A stretch of DNA of 38,341 nucleotides from an uncultured Pirellulaceae bacterium (GCA_938010615.1 CALLUY010000209.1:1-38341); one strand, 5' to 3'; counted from the first letter of the stretch, positions 24,335 through 32,130 are shown. Translations and numbers: made by a program. The notes: generated by a model not told the origin, from the sequence alone.

Positions 24335-25393
24335 ATGGAAATCGATGATCTGGCTTCGACCAGCGGCGAATGGCTTCGCGGAGTTGGTCCGCAAAGCGAC
24401 ATTGTCATGAGTAGCCGTATTCGGCTGGCTCGAAACCTTGCAGATTTTCCGTTCATTCGCCGCTGCAATGATATCGATCGCGCCAACATCGACTCGACCG
24501 TTCGACAACGACTCGCCAGCAACGAAGCATTGCGAGATCTGACGTTCATCGATGTGGCAACTCTTGAGAGTCTCGACCGTCAGTTTTTGGTCGAGCGTCA
24601 ATTGATCAGCCGCGAGCACGCGAACTCCGATGGCGCCCGTGCCGTTGCAATCGACGGACAGGAACAGCTTAGTTTGATGGTCAACGAGGAAGACCATCTT
24701 CGCATTCAGGTCATGAAAAGTGGCTTCGATCTGGACGGTGCGTGGGAGCAGATCAATGATCTCGACAATCAGATCGAGAATCAGGTGACTTATGCGTTTC
24801 ACGAAGCCATGGGTTATCTGACGGCTTGCCCGACCAACGTGGGAACGGGAATGCGAGTCAGCGTTTTGGTGCATTTGCCGGCACTGGTGATCACGAATCA
24901 AATTGAAAAAGTCTTTCGTTCGTTGCAGAAGATTAACCTTGTGGTGCGAGGCCTTTACGGGGAGGGCACGCAGGCGATGGGCGACTTCTATCAAGTCAGC
25001 AATCAGATCACACTGGGTAAGTCGGAAAAGGATCTGATCGATCAAGTCGGCGATGTGGTTCCTGTTGTGATTGACTACGAGCGTAAGGCTCGCAAGTTTT
25101 TGATCGAAGAAGATCAGAACGAATTGTTCGACCAAGTCAGCCGGGCATACGGAATGCTCCAGACGGCTCGTCGCATCAGCAGCGAAGAGACGATGCACTT
25201 GTTGTCTCGGGTTCGCATGGGCATCAATCTTGGTTTGATCGGTGATCTGGAGATTCCGCAAGTCAACGAACTGTTCATTCAAACGCAACCGGCTCACTTG
25301 CAGAAGATCCACCAGTCCAGCCTGTCGACCGACGAGCGAAATATCGAGCGTGCAAACTTTCTGCACAAGAATTTGAAGTCGCAGGATAATTAA
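24335..25393 (+). CDS. mcsB: Protein arginine kinase McsB
   Basis: 352 residues, the full family length. McsB uses a creatine-kinase-like phosphagen kinase domain to phosphorylate arginine side chains, marking proteins for ClpCP in Bacillus. Visible: SSRIRLARNLADFPF (26-40, nucleotide binding), NEEDHLRIQ (117-125), and the catalytic-loop cysteine Cys165 in TACPTNVGTGMRVSVLVHLP. GLYGEGTQAMGDFYQVSNQITLGKSE (207-231) and the C-terminal RRISSEETMHLLSRVRMGINLG complete the core. The allosteric phosphoarginine pocket motif RDxxRA of Bacillus McsB appears as RNIERA at 335-340, at nearly the same position. The start ATG at 24335 follows mcsA by 72 bp; the two likely form an operon ended by the hairpin element downstream. 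Confidence 0.95.
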   Translation: MEIDDLASTSGEWLRGVGPQSDIVMSSRIRLARNLADFPFIRRCNDIDRANIDSTVRQRLASNEALRDLTFIDVATLESLDRQFLVERQLISREHANSDGARAVAIDGQEQLSLMVNEEDHLRIQVMKSGFDLDGAWEQINDLDNQIENQVTYAFHEAMGYLTACPTNVGTGMRVSVLVHLPALVITNQIEKVFRSLQKINLVVRGLYGEGTQAMGDFYQVSNQITLGKSEKDLIDQVGDVVPVVIDYERKARKFLIEEDQNELFDQVSRAYGMLQTARRISSEETMHLLSRVRMGINLGLIGDLEIPQVNELFIQTQPAHLQKIHQSSLSTDERNIERANFLHKNLKSQDN

Positions 25394-25423
25394 TGTGAGA
25401 TTGCATGGTTTTGGTTTGTCCGC

Positions 25424-25549
25424 GCGAATCCCGACGCGTAAGTTTTGAAGTTGCACAAATATAATAAGCCCGAAGCGCAAGCGATCAGATATTTCCGGAT
25501 CCCTCGCTCGCGCGTCGGGCTTGTATTGGAACGCTTCGCTTTTTTTAAA
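25424..25549. repeat. Palindromic intergenic element, copy C (degenerate)
   Basis: It begins about 30 bp after the mcsB stop. It matches copy A in order: left flank (AAGTTTTGAAGTTGCACAAATA), left arm in worn form (25462-25484), shortened spacer (ATATTTCCGGA), right arm with one change at 25500-25527, then AACGCTTCG and a T-rich stretch. The left arm has lost complementarity in places, so the hairpin is weaker than in copy A. Confidence 0.85.
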
Positions 25550-25550
25550 T

Positions 25551-25803
25551 TAGTGCTGAAAGCACGGCTAAGGTGGCGTAAGCCTCTGGCTTGTGATCGC
25601 GTGTATAGTGCTGAAAGCACGGCATGTTGTAGCCATGGACGCAAGTCCATGGAAACGTTGATGCATTAATCGGGAGTCCTGAAAGGACGACAGGAAAATT
25701 GCGGTAGCGCAAAGCTTGGCTCTTGCCGTGCCTTCGGCACTCAGCGGCGATTCAATAACCCTAACCACTTGCGTCCATGGCCAATACACCTCGGCACTTC
25801 GTG
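25551..25803. repeat. Mosaic of short hairpins with three- and four-base loops
   Basis: An 18-bp unit TAGTGCTGAAAGCACGGC occurs exactly at 25551-25568 and 25606-25623; each folds as GTGCT-GAA-AGCAC. Further hairpins: AAGCC-TCT-GGCTT (25580-25592), 8-bp arms with a GCAA loop (25633-25652), GTCCT-GAA-AGGAC (25676-25688), TTGCG-GTAG-CGCAA (25699-25712), GTGCC-TTC-GGCAC (25728-25740) and CAC-TTC-GTG (25795-25803). A 13-bp inverted repeat also joins 25633-25645 with 25768-25780. Confidence 0.85.
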
Positions 25804-25838
25804 ACTGAAAGAGTGCAACGTTATTAATAGGCATTGAA

Positions 25839-27887
25839 TTGGCAAAGTATCTGAAATTCAGTCTGCGTACATTCTTGCTGGTCGTGTTTCTGATTTGCGC
25901 GTCGCTGGCGCTCTATCCGCGAGAGACAATTGAAAAGTACCGGCGGCAGGCAGAAGCCGTCCAGCTACTTGAATCGACTGGCTTCAAGCTGGAACGCAGA
26001 ATTCCAGAGAACAAATACTATTCGCATTTATTGAAAATGTTCGTTCCCGAAGGTGATCTTAGCCAAGTCGTTACAGCCAATGGTAGGAGCAGTGGGATCC
26101 GCGACAACGATTTGCACTCGTTGAAAGATTTGCCTTGGTTGGAAAAGCTCTACCTCGCGAACAACAACATCACGGACGAAGGTTTGGTCCATTTGACCGA
26201 TTGTCACGGTTTGAAACGCGTGTCGCTTTGGTTCACGAGCATTACGGATGATGGCTTGAGTGTGTTTTCTGACAAACAGGAATTGGAAGTGCTGGACATC
26301 AGCGAGCCGACAATGTCAACGGGCTCAACGGATGTCACTCGAGCGTGCCTGAAACATTTCGAAGGCTTGCCGCGATTGAAGATTCTGAAGTTCAGTTTTC
26401 CAGTCGAGGATGATGATCTGTTTTTGTTGGCAACGTTGTCTCGTTTCGCCCCGGAATCGCTGACAGTTAATTCAGCATCCAATAGTGGAATCTTTGAGCT
26501 AACGCGTTGGCGATCGTTGAAGAGGCTGAAGCTGAACGGAGGCAGCTATCTTTCACTGATACCATTGCAACAATTGCCGAACTTACGATCACTCTCAATT
26601 ACTGGTTCCGGCATTGGCGATCAGCACGTGGCCGGAGCGACGGAACTTTCCCAAATCGAAGGTTTGTCGCTGTATCAAAGTTCGGCGTCGAATTGGATTG
26701 TGCCCAAGTTAATGGAGCTACCAAATTTGAAGCGACTCGATGTCAGAAACACGAAGGTTAACTGTGATGTTGTTCCGGATCTTGCTACGGTGAAATCGAA
26801 ATGCAAACTGAGCACGAGTTTTCCCTTTGATGCTTTTGCGCTGCGTCGTGCGGAGGGGCGTATATTTAGCTATCGCTGGAATCACCAATGTTATCTGTCT
26901 GCGGATGATTTGCCCGCCGTGGAGGAGTTTCAATGTAACGGACTAGAAATGGTCGACCTCTCTGAAGTCGAATTGGATTCGCTCCCAGATGGAATTGATT
27001 TTCAAGCCAATCCAAAACCCTTCAGCAATGAATCGGTGAGCAAAGTATTGGCCAAAGCCAAATGTCAATGGATTGGGTTAAAAAGCAGTAACGTCAATCT
27101 CGATTGCCTTCGTGAACTTGACCAATCCAACGATTCGACGGTTCGTCATATTCGTTTCAAAAAAGAAATGCGTTTGCCGCAAGCCATTTCGCAGGCTCTG
27201 GCATCGGTCACCAAGTTGCGAGTCCGTTACAACAATCAGGTTGAAATTGAGATGGAATTGGACGGTCCGTCGAAAGATCCTTCTTCGCGAGCCGATGTCC
27301 TGACTGTTTATGTTGATCCAGTTGAGTATGGCGTGTCCGATTTTTCATTCTTGCAAAAATTCCCCAATTTACGAACACTGGATGTCGACTGTTCAAGCTT
27401 TGATTTCGAATCGCTTCAAGTGTTGAGCCGCCTACCAAAGTTGAAATCCTTACATGGCACCATCGCCAAAGACTTTGTGTCGGCAGAATTAAAAGGGGAG
27501 CTACCGTTTAAAACGCTCGAAGATTTGAAACTGAAAGTTCCGCAAGCGTGTTCAGGCTTGTTGCCACGGATTTGCCAGATCACGACATTGAAGAATCTTG
27601 AGTTTGACGTCGATCGCAGTCCGCGAGGATTCCAACTGTCGGCAGAACAAACAATGTTATTCGGAAACCTTGTGAATCTTAAATCGATCAGAATCGACGG
27701 AGTAACGGACGATTCTCTTAAAAATATTTCCAAAGCCAAAAACCTGAGAACCTTGGATCTCAACGATGGCCACCTTACGGAGAAGTCACTCGAGACAATC
27801 AAGTCGATGCCAAAACTGAAGAATGCCAGGTTGTACGGCTCCGGATTGACACGTCCTCAACGCGAATCGACGGGATTTAAATTTTGA
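25839..27887 (+). CDS. Membrane-anchored leucine-rich repeat protein
   Basis: 682 residues from a TTG at 25839; an AGG lies about nine bases upstream. The N terminus KFSLRTFLLVVFLICASLALYP (6-27) is a membrane anchor of the 'FSLRTxLLxxxL' kind common in planctomycete small and LRR proteins. Two or more blocks of leucine-rich repeats follow: LPWLEKLYLANNNITDEGLVHLTDCHGLKRVSLWFTSITDDGLSVF at about 97-145, LPNLRSLSITGSGI at about 247, LPNLKRLDVRNTKV at about 295, and FPNLRTLDVDCSSFDFESLQVLSRLPKLKSL then NLVNLKSIRIDGVTDDSLKNISKAKNLRTLDL towards the end. These are probably protein-binding surfaces outside the inner membrane. It converges tightly with the sigma operon (16 bp between stops), leaving no room for a terminator between them. 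Confidence 0.8.
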   Translation: MAKYLKFSLRTFLLVVFLICASLALYPRETIEKYRRQAEAVQLLESTGFKLERRIPENKYYSHLLKMFVPEGDLSQVVTANGRSSGIRDNDLHSLKDLPWLEKLYLANNNITDEGLVHLTDCHGLKRVSLWFTSITDDGLSVFSDKQELEVLDISEPTMSTGSTDVTRACLKHFEGLPRLKILKFSFPVEDDDLFLLATLSRFAPESLTVNSASNSGIFELTRWRSLKRLKLNGGSYLSLIPLQQLPNLRSLSITGSGIGDQHVAGATELSQIEGLSLYQSSASNWIVPKLMELPNLKRLDVRNTKVNCDVVPDLATVKSKCKLSTSFPFDAFALRRAEGRIFSYRWNHQCYLSADDLPAVEEFQCNGLEMVDLSEVELDSLPDGIDFQANPKPFSNESVSKVLAKAKCQWIGLKSSNVNLDCLRELDQSNDSTVRHIRFKKEMRLPQAISQALASVTKLRVRYNNQVEIEMELDGPSKDPSSRADVLTVYVDPVEYGVSDFSFLQKFPNLRTLDVDCSSFDFESLQVLSRLPKLKSLHGTIAKDFVSAELKGELPFKTLEDLKLKVPQACSGLLPRICQITTLKNLEFDVDRSPRGFQLSAEQTMLFGNLVNLKSIRIDGVTDDSLKNISKAKNLRTLDLNDGHLTEKSLETIKSMPKLKNARLYGSGLTRPQRESTGFKF

Positions 27888-27903
27888 AGCTGCCGTGAGC
27901 TGA

Positions 27904-29466
27904 CTACTTCAGATCGTCCATCCTAAGGACATTGCCATCTTGAGGGTTGACCAAATTCCGGATCTGTTCATCCTCAATGTCACTACGGACGAGGTGACCA
28001 GCGCCATCGGCTGTGACGATTTTGAGTTTCTCGCCTTTCTTGATGCCAAGGCCTTGCCATGGTTTCTCGCTGTCGAATTTCCAGTCGACAGGGCGAGTCC
28101 ATTCGACAGCGTGATCGTCGCCAACGACAACGGCCAGCATCGTATTTACAGAACCGTCGTGCATCATGCCAAACGTGGGTGCGGTTGAACCGTCAAAGAG
28201 AGTCCCTTTTCCCGTTGGCCGCAGAAACACCGTCTTTCCAGCTTCTAGGTTGTCCTGATTTGGATTGGCAGCAATGCCGAAGTAGCAATCTGGAAGCATC
28301 TTCAAAAGCTTGATGTTGTGTTCGCTATCCCAAGGCTCATCGAGACGGAAAAGCTTGTAGAGATTGTTTTGATTCATGTAGGGCAAAATGTGGACGCGCC
28401 AGCTCAATAATGGTTTCCCGTCTTTGTCGTAGTTCGCGGTCGCCGGCAAATTTTTGTTGGCTTCATCAAACTGGTGGCAGCCCTTGGCAATCAATTGCAA
28501 TCGTTTCATTTGTTCCTTCTGCCTCTGCTGAGCCGTCACTTCTTTCATCAGCAACGTGAGCCCATCCTCTTTGTACAAGCCAGACAGATCAGCAACGAGC
28601 CGACTCTTATCTGCCTCAGCTTTGAAGTTCTCTTTCAAATACGCGGCAACAGACGGATCCAGTAAGGACTTCGACTGCAAGAATGGAATCAGCTTCTCAG
28701 CTGCAGTTCCCAGTTGCTTTGAAGTTCGATTATCGGAGCACTGTACGATCAGTGAGCCAGTTTTGTCCGCGAAGGACAACCCCAGAGAGGACCACTGGAC
28801 ATCGTTTGCAATCATCTTGCCGTTTAAGTCTCCAAATGGTGTCGGAAAATCGGGATTCAACTCAGCCAAAACTTTGCGTGTATCAGGACTGCCAATGATC
28901 GCGACTCCAATGTCAAACTTTGCCAGCGAAGTCAGTGCCGTTTCTGCGATCTTTGCCGGCTGAGGGTCTGCAGAGAGAATTTGCTGTTTGTATTTGTCCA
29001 TGAAACTACCCACAAGAACATTCCCCTTTGCAGTGGCTTCACGTTTTATGTCCAGCGTTTGTTGGAGCTCGGTTAATCTGTTTTTTGCAGTTTCAACATC
29101 CTTTTGGTCATTCACGACACCGAGCCAGACAGTCTTCTGAATTGAGAATTCCTGTATCGGCGAAAGCAGGAACAGTTTGTCGACACCTGCCTCTTGAAGC
29201 TGCTTTATTTTGGCTTGAGACTGTTTTGCCTTCGTCAGAAGTGCCGCTGCCGACCGTTTGGAGTGTCCGGAAAGCCCTGTTTGTAGCTCGACCATTTTCT
29301 CAAGATCAACACGTTGAAGATCGACCACTCCAATCGCAACCGTTTCCTGTGAAAGGAACGGATGTAGCGCTTTGGGAAATCCGGATTGATCCTGTGCTGC
29401 GGCGACGTTCGAGGCAAACACGAACAAAACCAACACGTTCAAAATTTGAGAAGGTAGCTTATTCAT
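27904..29466 (-). CDS. Exported protein ending in a DUF1559-like domain, last gene of the sigma operon
   Basis: 520 residues with a signal peptide (ILNVLVLFVFASNVAAA, cut before QDQSG) rather than a prepilin leader. The N-terminal half (about 30-310) alternates helices and strands and is not recognised. From residue 320 on it resembles the body of DUF1559 proteins: QLIAKGCHQFDEANKNLPA, LLSWRVHILPYMNQNNLYKLFRLDEPWDSEHN, a PTF..MMHDGSVNTMLAVVVGDDHAVEWTRPVDW segment, then a GAGHLVRSDI stretch. So it is a fusion of an unknown domain with this planctomycete-expanded module. Its ATG overlaps the stop of the upstream gene by 8 bp (ATGAATAA), which indicates translational coupling. Confidence 0.8.
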   Translation of the reverse strand: MNKLPSQILNVLVLFVFASNVAAAQDQSGFPKALHPFLSQETVAIGVVDLQRVDLEKMVELQTGLSGHSKRSAAALLTKAKQSQAKIKQLQEAGVDKLFLLSPIQEFSIQKTVWLGVVNDQKDVETAKNRLTELQQTLDIKREATAKGNVLVGSFMDKYKQQILSADPQPAKIAETALTSLAKFDIGVAIIGSPDTRKVLAELNPDFPTPFGDLNGKMIANDVQWSSLGLSFADKTGSLIVQCSDNRTSKQLGTAAEKLIPFLQSKSLLDPSVAAYLKENFKAEADKSRLVADLSGLYKEDGLTLLMKEVTAQQRQKEQMKRLQLIAKGCHQFDEANKNLPATANYDKDGKPLLSWRVHILPYMNQNNLYKLFRLDEPWDSEHNIKLLKMLPDCYFGIAANPNQDNLEAGKTVFLRPTGKGTLFDGSTAPTFGMMHDGSVNTMLAVVVGDDHAVEWTRPVDWKFDSEKPWQGLGIKKGEKLKIVTADGAGHLVRSDIEDEQIRNLVNPQDGNVLRMDDLK

Positions 29467-30970
29467 CTGAGTTTCCTTGATTGGTGCGTGTCGCCTTGTT
29501 GAGTTTGATGACGAATCGAGATCGTTCGTAAGTCGCTTGGTTCAATGTAAATTCAGCCTTATTAAGAGCCAGTTGGCAAATGAATGGCTTGCCTGTTACT
29601 GGATCCAATGGAATGGAAACCGATTTGATTTCGTCCAAAGAAAGCGGCAGGCTTCCGGTTTCGGCAGCGTGCAATCGCATCGCTTCGATGATCCGAATCA
29701 GGTCCAATTCCTGTTGGACTTCCGCAACCTGCAGGTGCAAATTCAATGGGCCGAAGGTGTTGAAAATGTTCGCACCAAGATTGTTTTGCAACGATTCTGG
29801 ACTGTACGCTTCATTCCTCCGGCGCTGCATCAGGATTGAATCTGGGATTGGCATGTAGATCATCGTTTGGAATTCTGATTTGGCTTTCTCGTATTCATGT
29901 TTGGCGTCCAGCAACATGATTTGGGAAACGGACATCTTTTCAATTTTCATTGCATCCGTTCCCGCAGCCAACAGTCGCTTCTTTGCCGTCGTAACGCCAG
30001 CGAGACTCGCCTTAAGAAAGAGTGCCTCGGCATCCATTTTTTCACCAGTTTCTCCTGACGCCGAGCCCAAAGTTTTGGCGTCGGCAAGCGTTTCAAAAAC
30101 CTCCATGGCGACGCGTTTCCACCGTTGATCGGACCATTGAGATTCGTCGATCTCTGTGAATTCAGGCACGAGGTTTTCAAACATTGCCAATCGTGTTTCC
30201 ATCGCAGCAACGTCAGAAATGATCGGGTGTGGCAGCTGAGCGATCGCCCAATACATATTGGGAGCATTTGGCTGTGCAACGAATTCCAGCAACGTCATGT
30301 TGGCTCGGGATAGACATTGGGCGGCAGTCAGAATTGCGATCGAATCGTTGAGTCGGGAAACGTTCTGAGCCAGCGTGTAATGCATCCGTAGCAATTCGGT
30401 TGCTTTCTCGAATTCACCCTGCTTGATGGCGGCTCGCGTCTTGAGCACCAGCGTCCACGAAATAGAGCTGGCGCTGCGAATCGCCGGGAATTCCATCTGC
30501 AAAAGTTGCTTACCTCGCATGTCTTCAATCGCAATTCCCCAATCACACTCACGGCAACGGGTTGCGACCGCGATATGGTCGTCGATGAATTCGTCAAATC
30601 GGGAACAGGCGACCTTTAATTTTTCCAATGGGATGTCTGAAAGCGATATTTTGCCGCCAGACCACTCGGAGTAATCCTCTTTGAATTCTTTGAAGTTGGC
30701 ACGGTCGTTCTTGAAGAACGAGTAGCCAGAAAACGCACTTGCGTAGTTCATCGCCGCGTTGCCGTGCACTGTTTCATTTGGCATTACTTTCAGGCGATAC
30801 CGAAAACGATCAGCACTAATTGCGGCGATTGGTGTTACCGAAAGCGTTGCCACAGGCGATGAAAATCCGTGCTCATCAAGACCCACAGATCGCAGCAGTT
30901 GTGCACAGCCAATCGTTGGTTGGAAGATCGAAATGCACAATAACGTCAGAACTGTCATCAGACATTTCAT
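29459..30970 (-). CDS. Exported protein of unknown function, third gene of the sigma operon
   Basis: 503 residues. Signal peptide MTVLTLLCISIFQPTIGCA, cut before QLLRSVG. The body is largely helical (TPR-like in feel: AAIKQGEFEKATELLRMHYTLAQNVSRLNDSIAILTAAQCLSRANMTLLEF), but no repeat family can be assigned by eye. The C terminus has the motif LPLSLDEIKSVSIPLDPVTGKPFICQLALNKAEFTL, a short beta segment seen at the end of several planctomycete proteins. The ATG overlaps the preceding stop by 4 bp (ATGA), and its own stop overlaps the next start by 8 bp. Probably periplasmic or outer-envelope; role unknown. Confidence 0.78.
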   Translation of the reverse strand: MKCLMTVLTLLCISIFQPTIGCAQLLRSVGLDEHGFSSPVATLSVTPIAAISADRFRYRLKVMPNETVHGNAAMNYASAFSGYSFFKNDRANFKEFKEDYSEWSGGKISLSDIPLEKLKVACSRFDEFIDDHIAVATRCRECDWGIAIEDMRGKQLLQMEFPAIRSASSISWTLVLKTRAAIKQGEFEKATELLRMHYTLAQNVSRLNDSIAILTAAQCLSRANMTLLEFVAQPNAPNMYWAIAQLPHPIISDVAAMETRLAMFENLVPEFTEIDESQWSDQRWKRVAMEVFETLADAKTLGSASGETGEKMDAEALFLKASLAGVTTAKKRLLAAGTDAMKIEKMSVSQIMLLDAKHEYEKAKSEFQTMIYMPIPDSILMQRRRNEAYSPESLQNNLGANIFNTFGPLNLHLQVAEVQQELDLIRIIEAMRLHAAETGSLPLSLDEIKSVSIPLDPVTGKPFICQLALNKAEFTLNQATYERSRFVIKLNKATRTNQGNSDE

Positions 30971-31440
30971 GATGGATCCTTCTCCTGATTGAAAGTCGAT
31001 CGTTTCACATTCTCAGAGCGTTGGTTCAGAAACGAGAAGTACGCTTCGTCGTCTTCAAAGTCAGTATCCTGGTAGGCAACGCGACTACGGCCGTCGAATT
31101 CCTGTTTCGTGAAGTTTGGTCGACGTGTTGGCGAGTCGGCAAGTACTTCGCGATTGTTCGATGCATTCTCTGCAAGTTCAGTAGAAGGTTGTTCCGTGAA
31201 CAACGCGCCCAACTGCATGAATAGCAAAACAGCGGCGACGCTTGACATGATTGCCGTCGCCGCCTTCCACCAATTTGATTCCGAAGTTTTCCGACCTATT
31301 ACTTTGCCAGATTCAAAAACGATTCGATCCTGGGCGATACGAGTTTCCTCTACGTCGAAACCGACCGCCAACGGATGAGATTCTTCAAGCATCGCTTCGA
31401 TGGCTCTCAATTCCGGTGGTGTTTCAAAAGGCTCATTCAC
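30967..31440 (-). CDS. Single-pass membrane protein in the anti-sigma position
   Basis: 157 residues from a GTG at 31440. A cytoplasmic N-terminal segment of about 57 residues (MNEPFETPPELRAIEAMLEESHPLAVGF), one membrane helix at about 58-81 (WWKAATAIMSSVAAVLLFMQLGALF), then a 75-residue polar extracytoplasmic tail. Size, topology and the place directly after an ECF sigma gene are those of anti-sigma factors. It lacks a visible HxxxCxxC zinc motif, so it is not a ZAS-type anti-sigma factor. The GTG overlaps the sigma stop in GTGAATGA (8 bp), so synthesis of the two is coupled. I infer the role from context and topology only. Confidence 0.72.
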   Translation of the reverse strand: MNEPFETPPELRAIEAMLEESHPLAVGFDVEETRIAQDRIVFESGKVIGRKTSESNWWKAATAIMSSVAAVLLFMQLGALFTEQPSTELAENASNNREVLADSPTRRPNFTKQEFDGRSRVAYQDTDFEDDEAYFSFLNQRSENVKRSTFNQEKDPS

Positions 31441-31921
31441 AGTGTTGCTCCCAGAGAAGTTTCAGTGATGTAAGTGCGTCGACGTACTGGCGATGGGCGT
31501 TACTGGTCGACTGTTGAGTGATCTCGGCGATCTGTTTCCAGCCGAGTTGATTCCAAATTCTGAGCGCGATGATCTCTCGCTGTTTCGGCTTGAGGAACTG
31601 CATTGCTTCGGTGATCCATTGAACGTTTGTTTCATTGCCATCCCGATTCGCGGGGCGATTTAATTCACTTTGAGCAACTGCGTTCTCGCGAGATTTTCGG
31701 CGACGCTGAGATCGTTTCTGATTCAGTGATCGACTTCGAACGGCTGAATACAGCCAAGCTCTTGGAGATTCGGGCATTGTCGACCTCGCGGCGAGTTCCA
31801 TGAAAGCTTCTTGGACGATGTCGTCGGCCCATTGCGAAAACTGAGCTGCGTAGAGCCTCAATTCAGATTGGTGCTGACGAACCAGAGTCGCGATGTGGTC
31901 AGCATCTATCGATTCCGGCAA
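31433..31921 (-). CDS. RNA polymerase ECF sigma factor
   Basis: 162 residues starting at TTG 31921, with GAGGTGA three bases upstream. Region 2 spans about 10-75 (ADHIATLVRQHQSELRLYAAQFSQWADDIVQEAFMELA, then PRAWLYSAVRSRSLNQKRSQRRR). Region 4 spans about 105-155 (MQFLKPKQREIIALRIWNQLGWKQIAEITQQSTSNAHRQYVDALTSLKLL) with a helix-turn-helix. A basic linker separates them. It would direct transcription of a small regulon, possibly including its own operon. First of four overlapping genes. No upstream promoter motif could be matched by eye to a second site in the window. Confidence 0.9.
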   Translation of the reverse strand: MPESIDADHIATLVRQHQSELRLYAAQFSQWADDIVQEAFMELAARSTMPESPRAWLYSAVRSRSLNQKRSQRRRKSRENAVAQSELNRPANRDGNETNVQWITEAMQFLKPKQREIIALRIWNQLGWKQIAEITQQSTSNAHRQYVDALTSLKLLWEQHCE

Positions 31922-31924
31922 GTT

Positions 31925-31931
31925 TCACCTC
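31925..31931 (-). promoter_or_regulatory. Strong Shine-Dalgarno for the sigma factor TTG start
   Basis: On the reverse strand GAGGTGA lies three bases before TTG at 31921, the same sequence and spacing as at floA. It settles the use of a TTG start. Confidence 0.75.
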
Positions 31932-32030
31932 AGGCAATGCAACTTTCGAACACACGGGCGTCCTTTGACAGATAGGGCACCGGAGTTGCATTATCTTCCC
32001 GGAAAAGATTTGAATTTCAACAATTCTTGG

Positions 32031-32130
32031 GCCTGAGCGAGCATCGCAGGCAGAAATAGGGGCGTTGCTTAACGAATAGAAGCCACACGAACGCTATTCG
32101 CTCGGTGGCTTCGCTTCCCGGCCGATGCTC
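32031..32130. other. Nested inverted repeats between the PEP-CTERM gene and the sigma operon
   Basis: GAAGCCAC (32079-32086) pairs with GTGGCTTC (32105-32112), and outside it GAGCATCG (32039-32046) pairs with CGATGCTC (32123-32130). A competing small hairpin GCCTG/CAGGC lies at 32031-32051. This would form a nested stem just after the PEP-CTERM stop at 32182 (minus strand) and may act as its terminator or as a leader structure for the sigma operon; it has no long T tract. Confidence 0.45.

Larger units (their letters stand above)
25394..25838. other. Repeat-rich intergenic region between mcsB and the LRR gene
   Basis: No gene. The left part (25424-25549) is a degenerate copy of the palindromic element, and 25551-25803 is a mosaic of short hairpins; both are listed separately. 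About 35 bp remain before the TTG start at 25839. Confidence 0.75.

Noticed and set aside
24320..25480. Minus-strand ORF of 386 residues
   Set aside because: Shadow of mcsB; the plus-strand frame has the phosphagen kinase motifs.
25551..25803. Possible CRISPR or tRNA-like cluster in the hairpin mosaic
   Set aside because: Repeats differ in sequence and spacing and no tRNA T-arm sequence is found; the hairpins are too short for tRNA.
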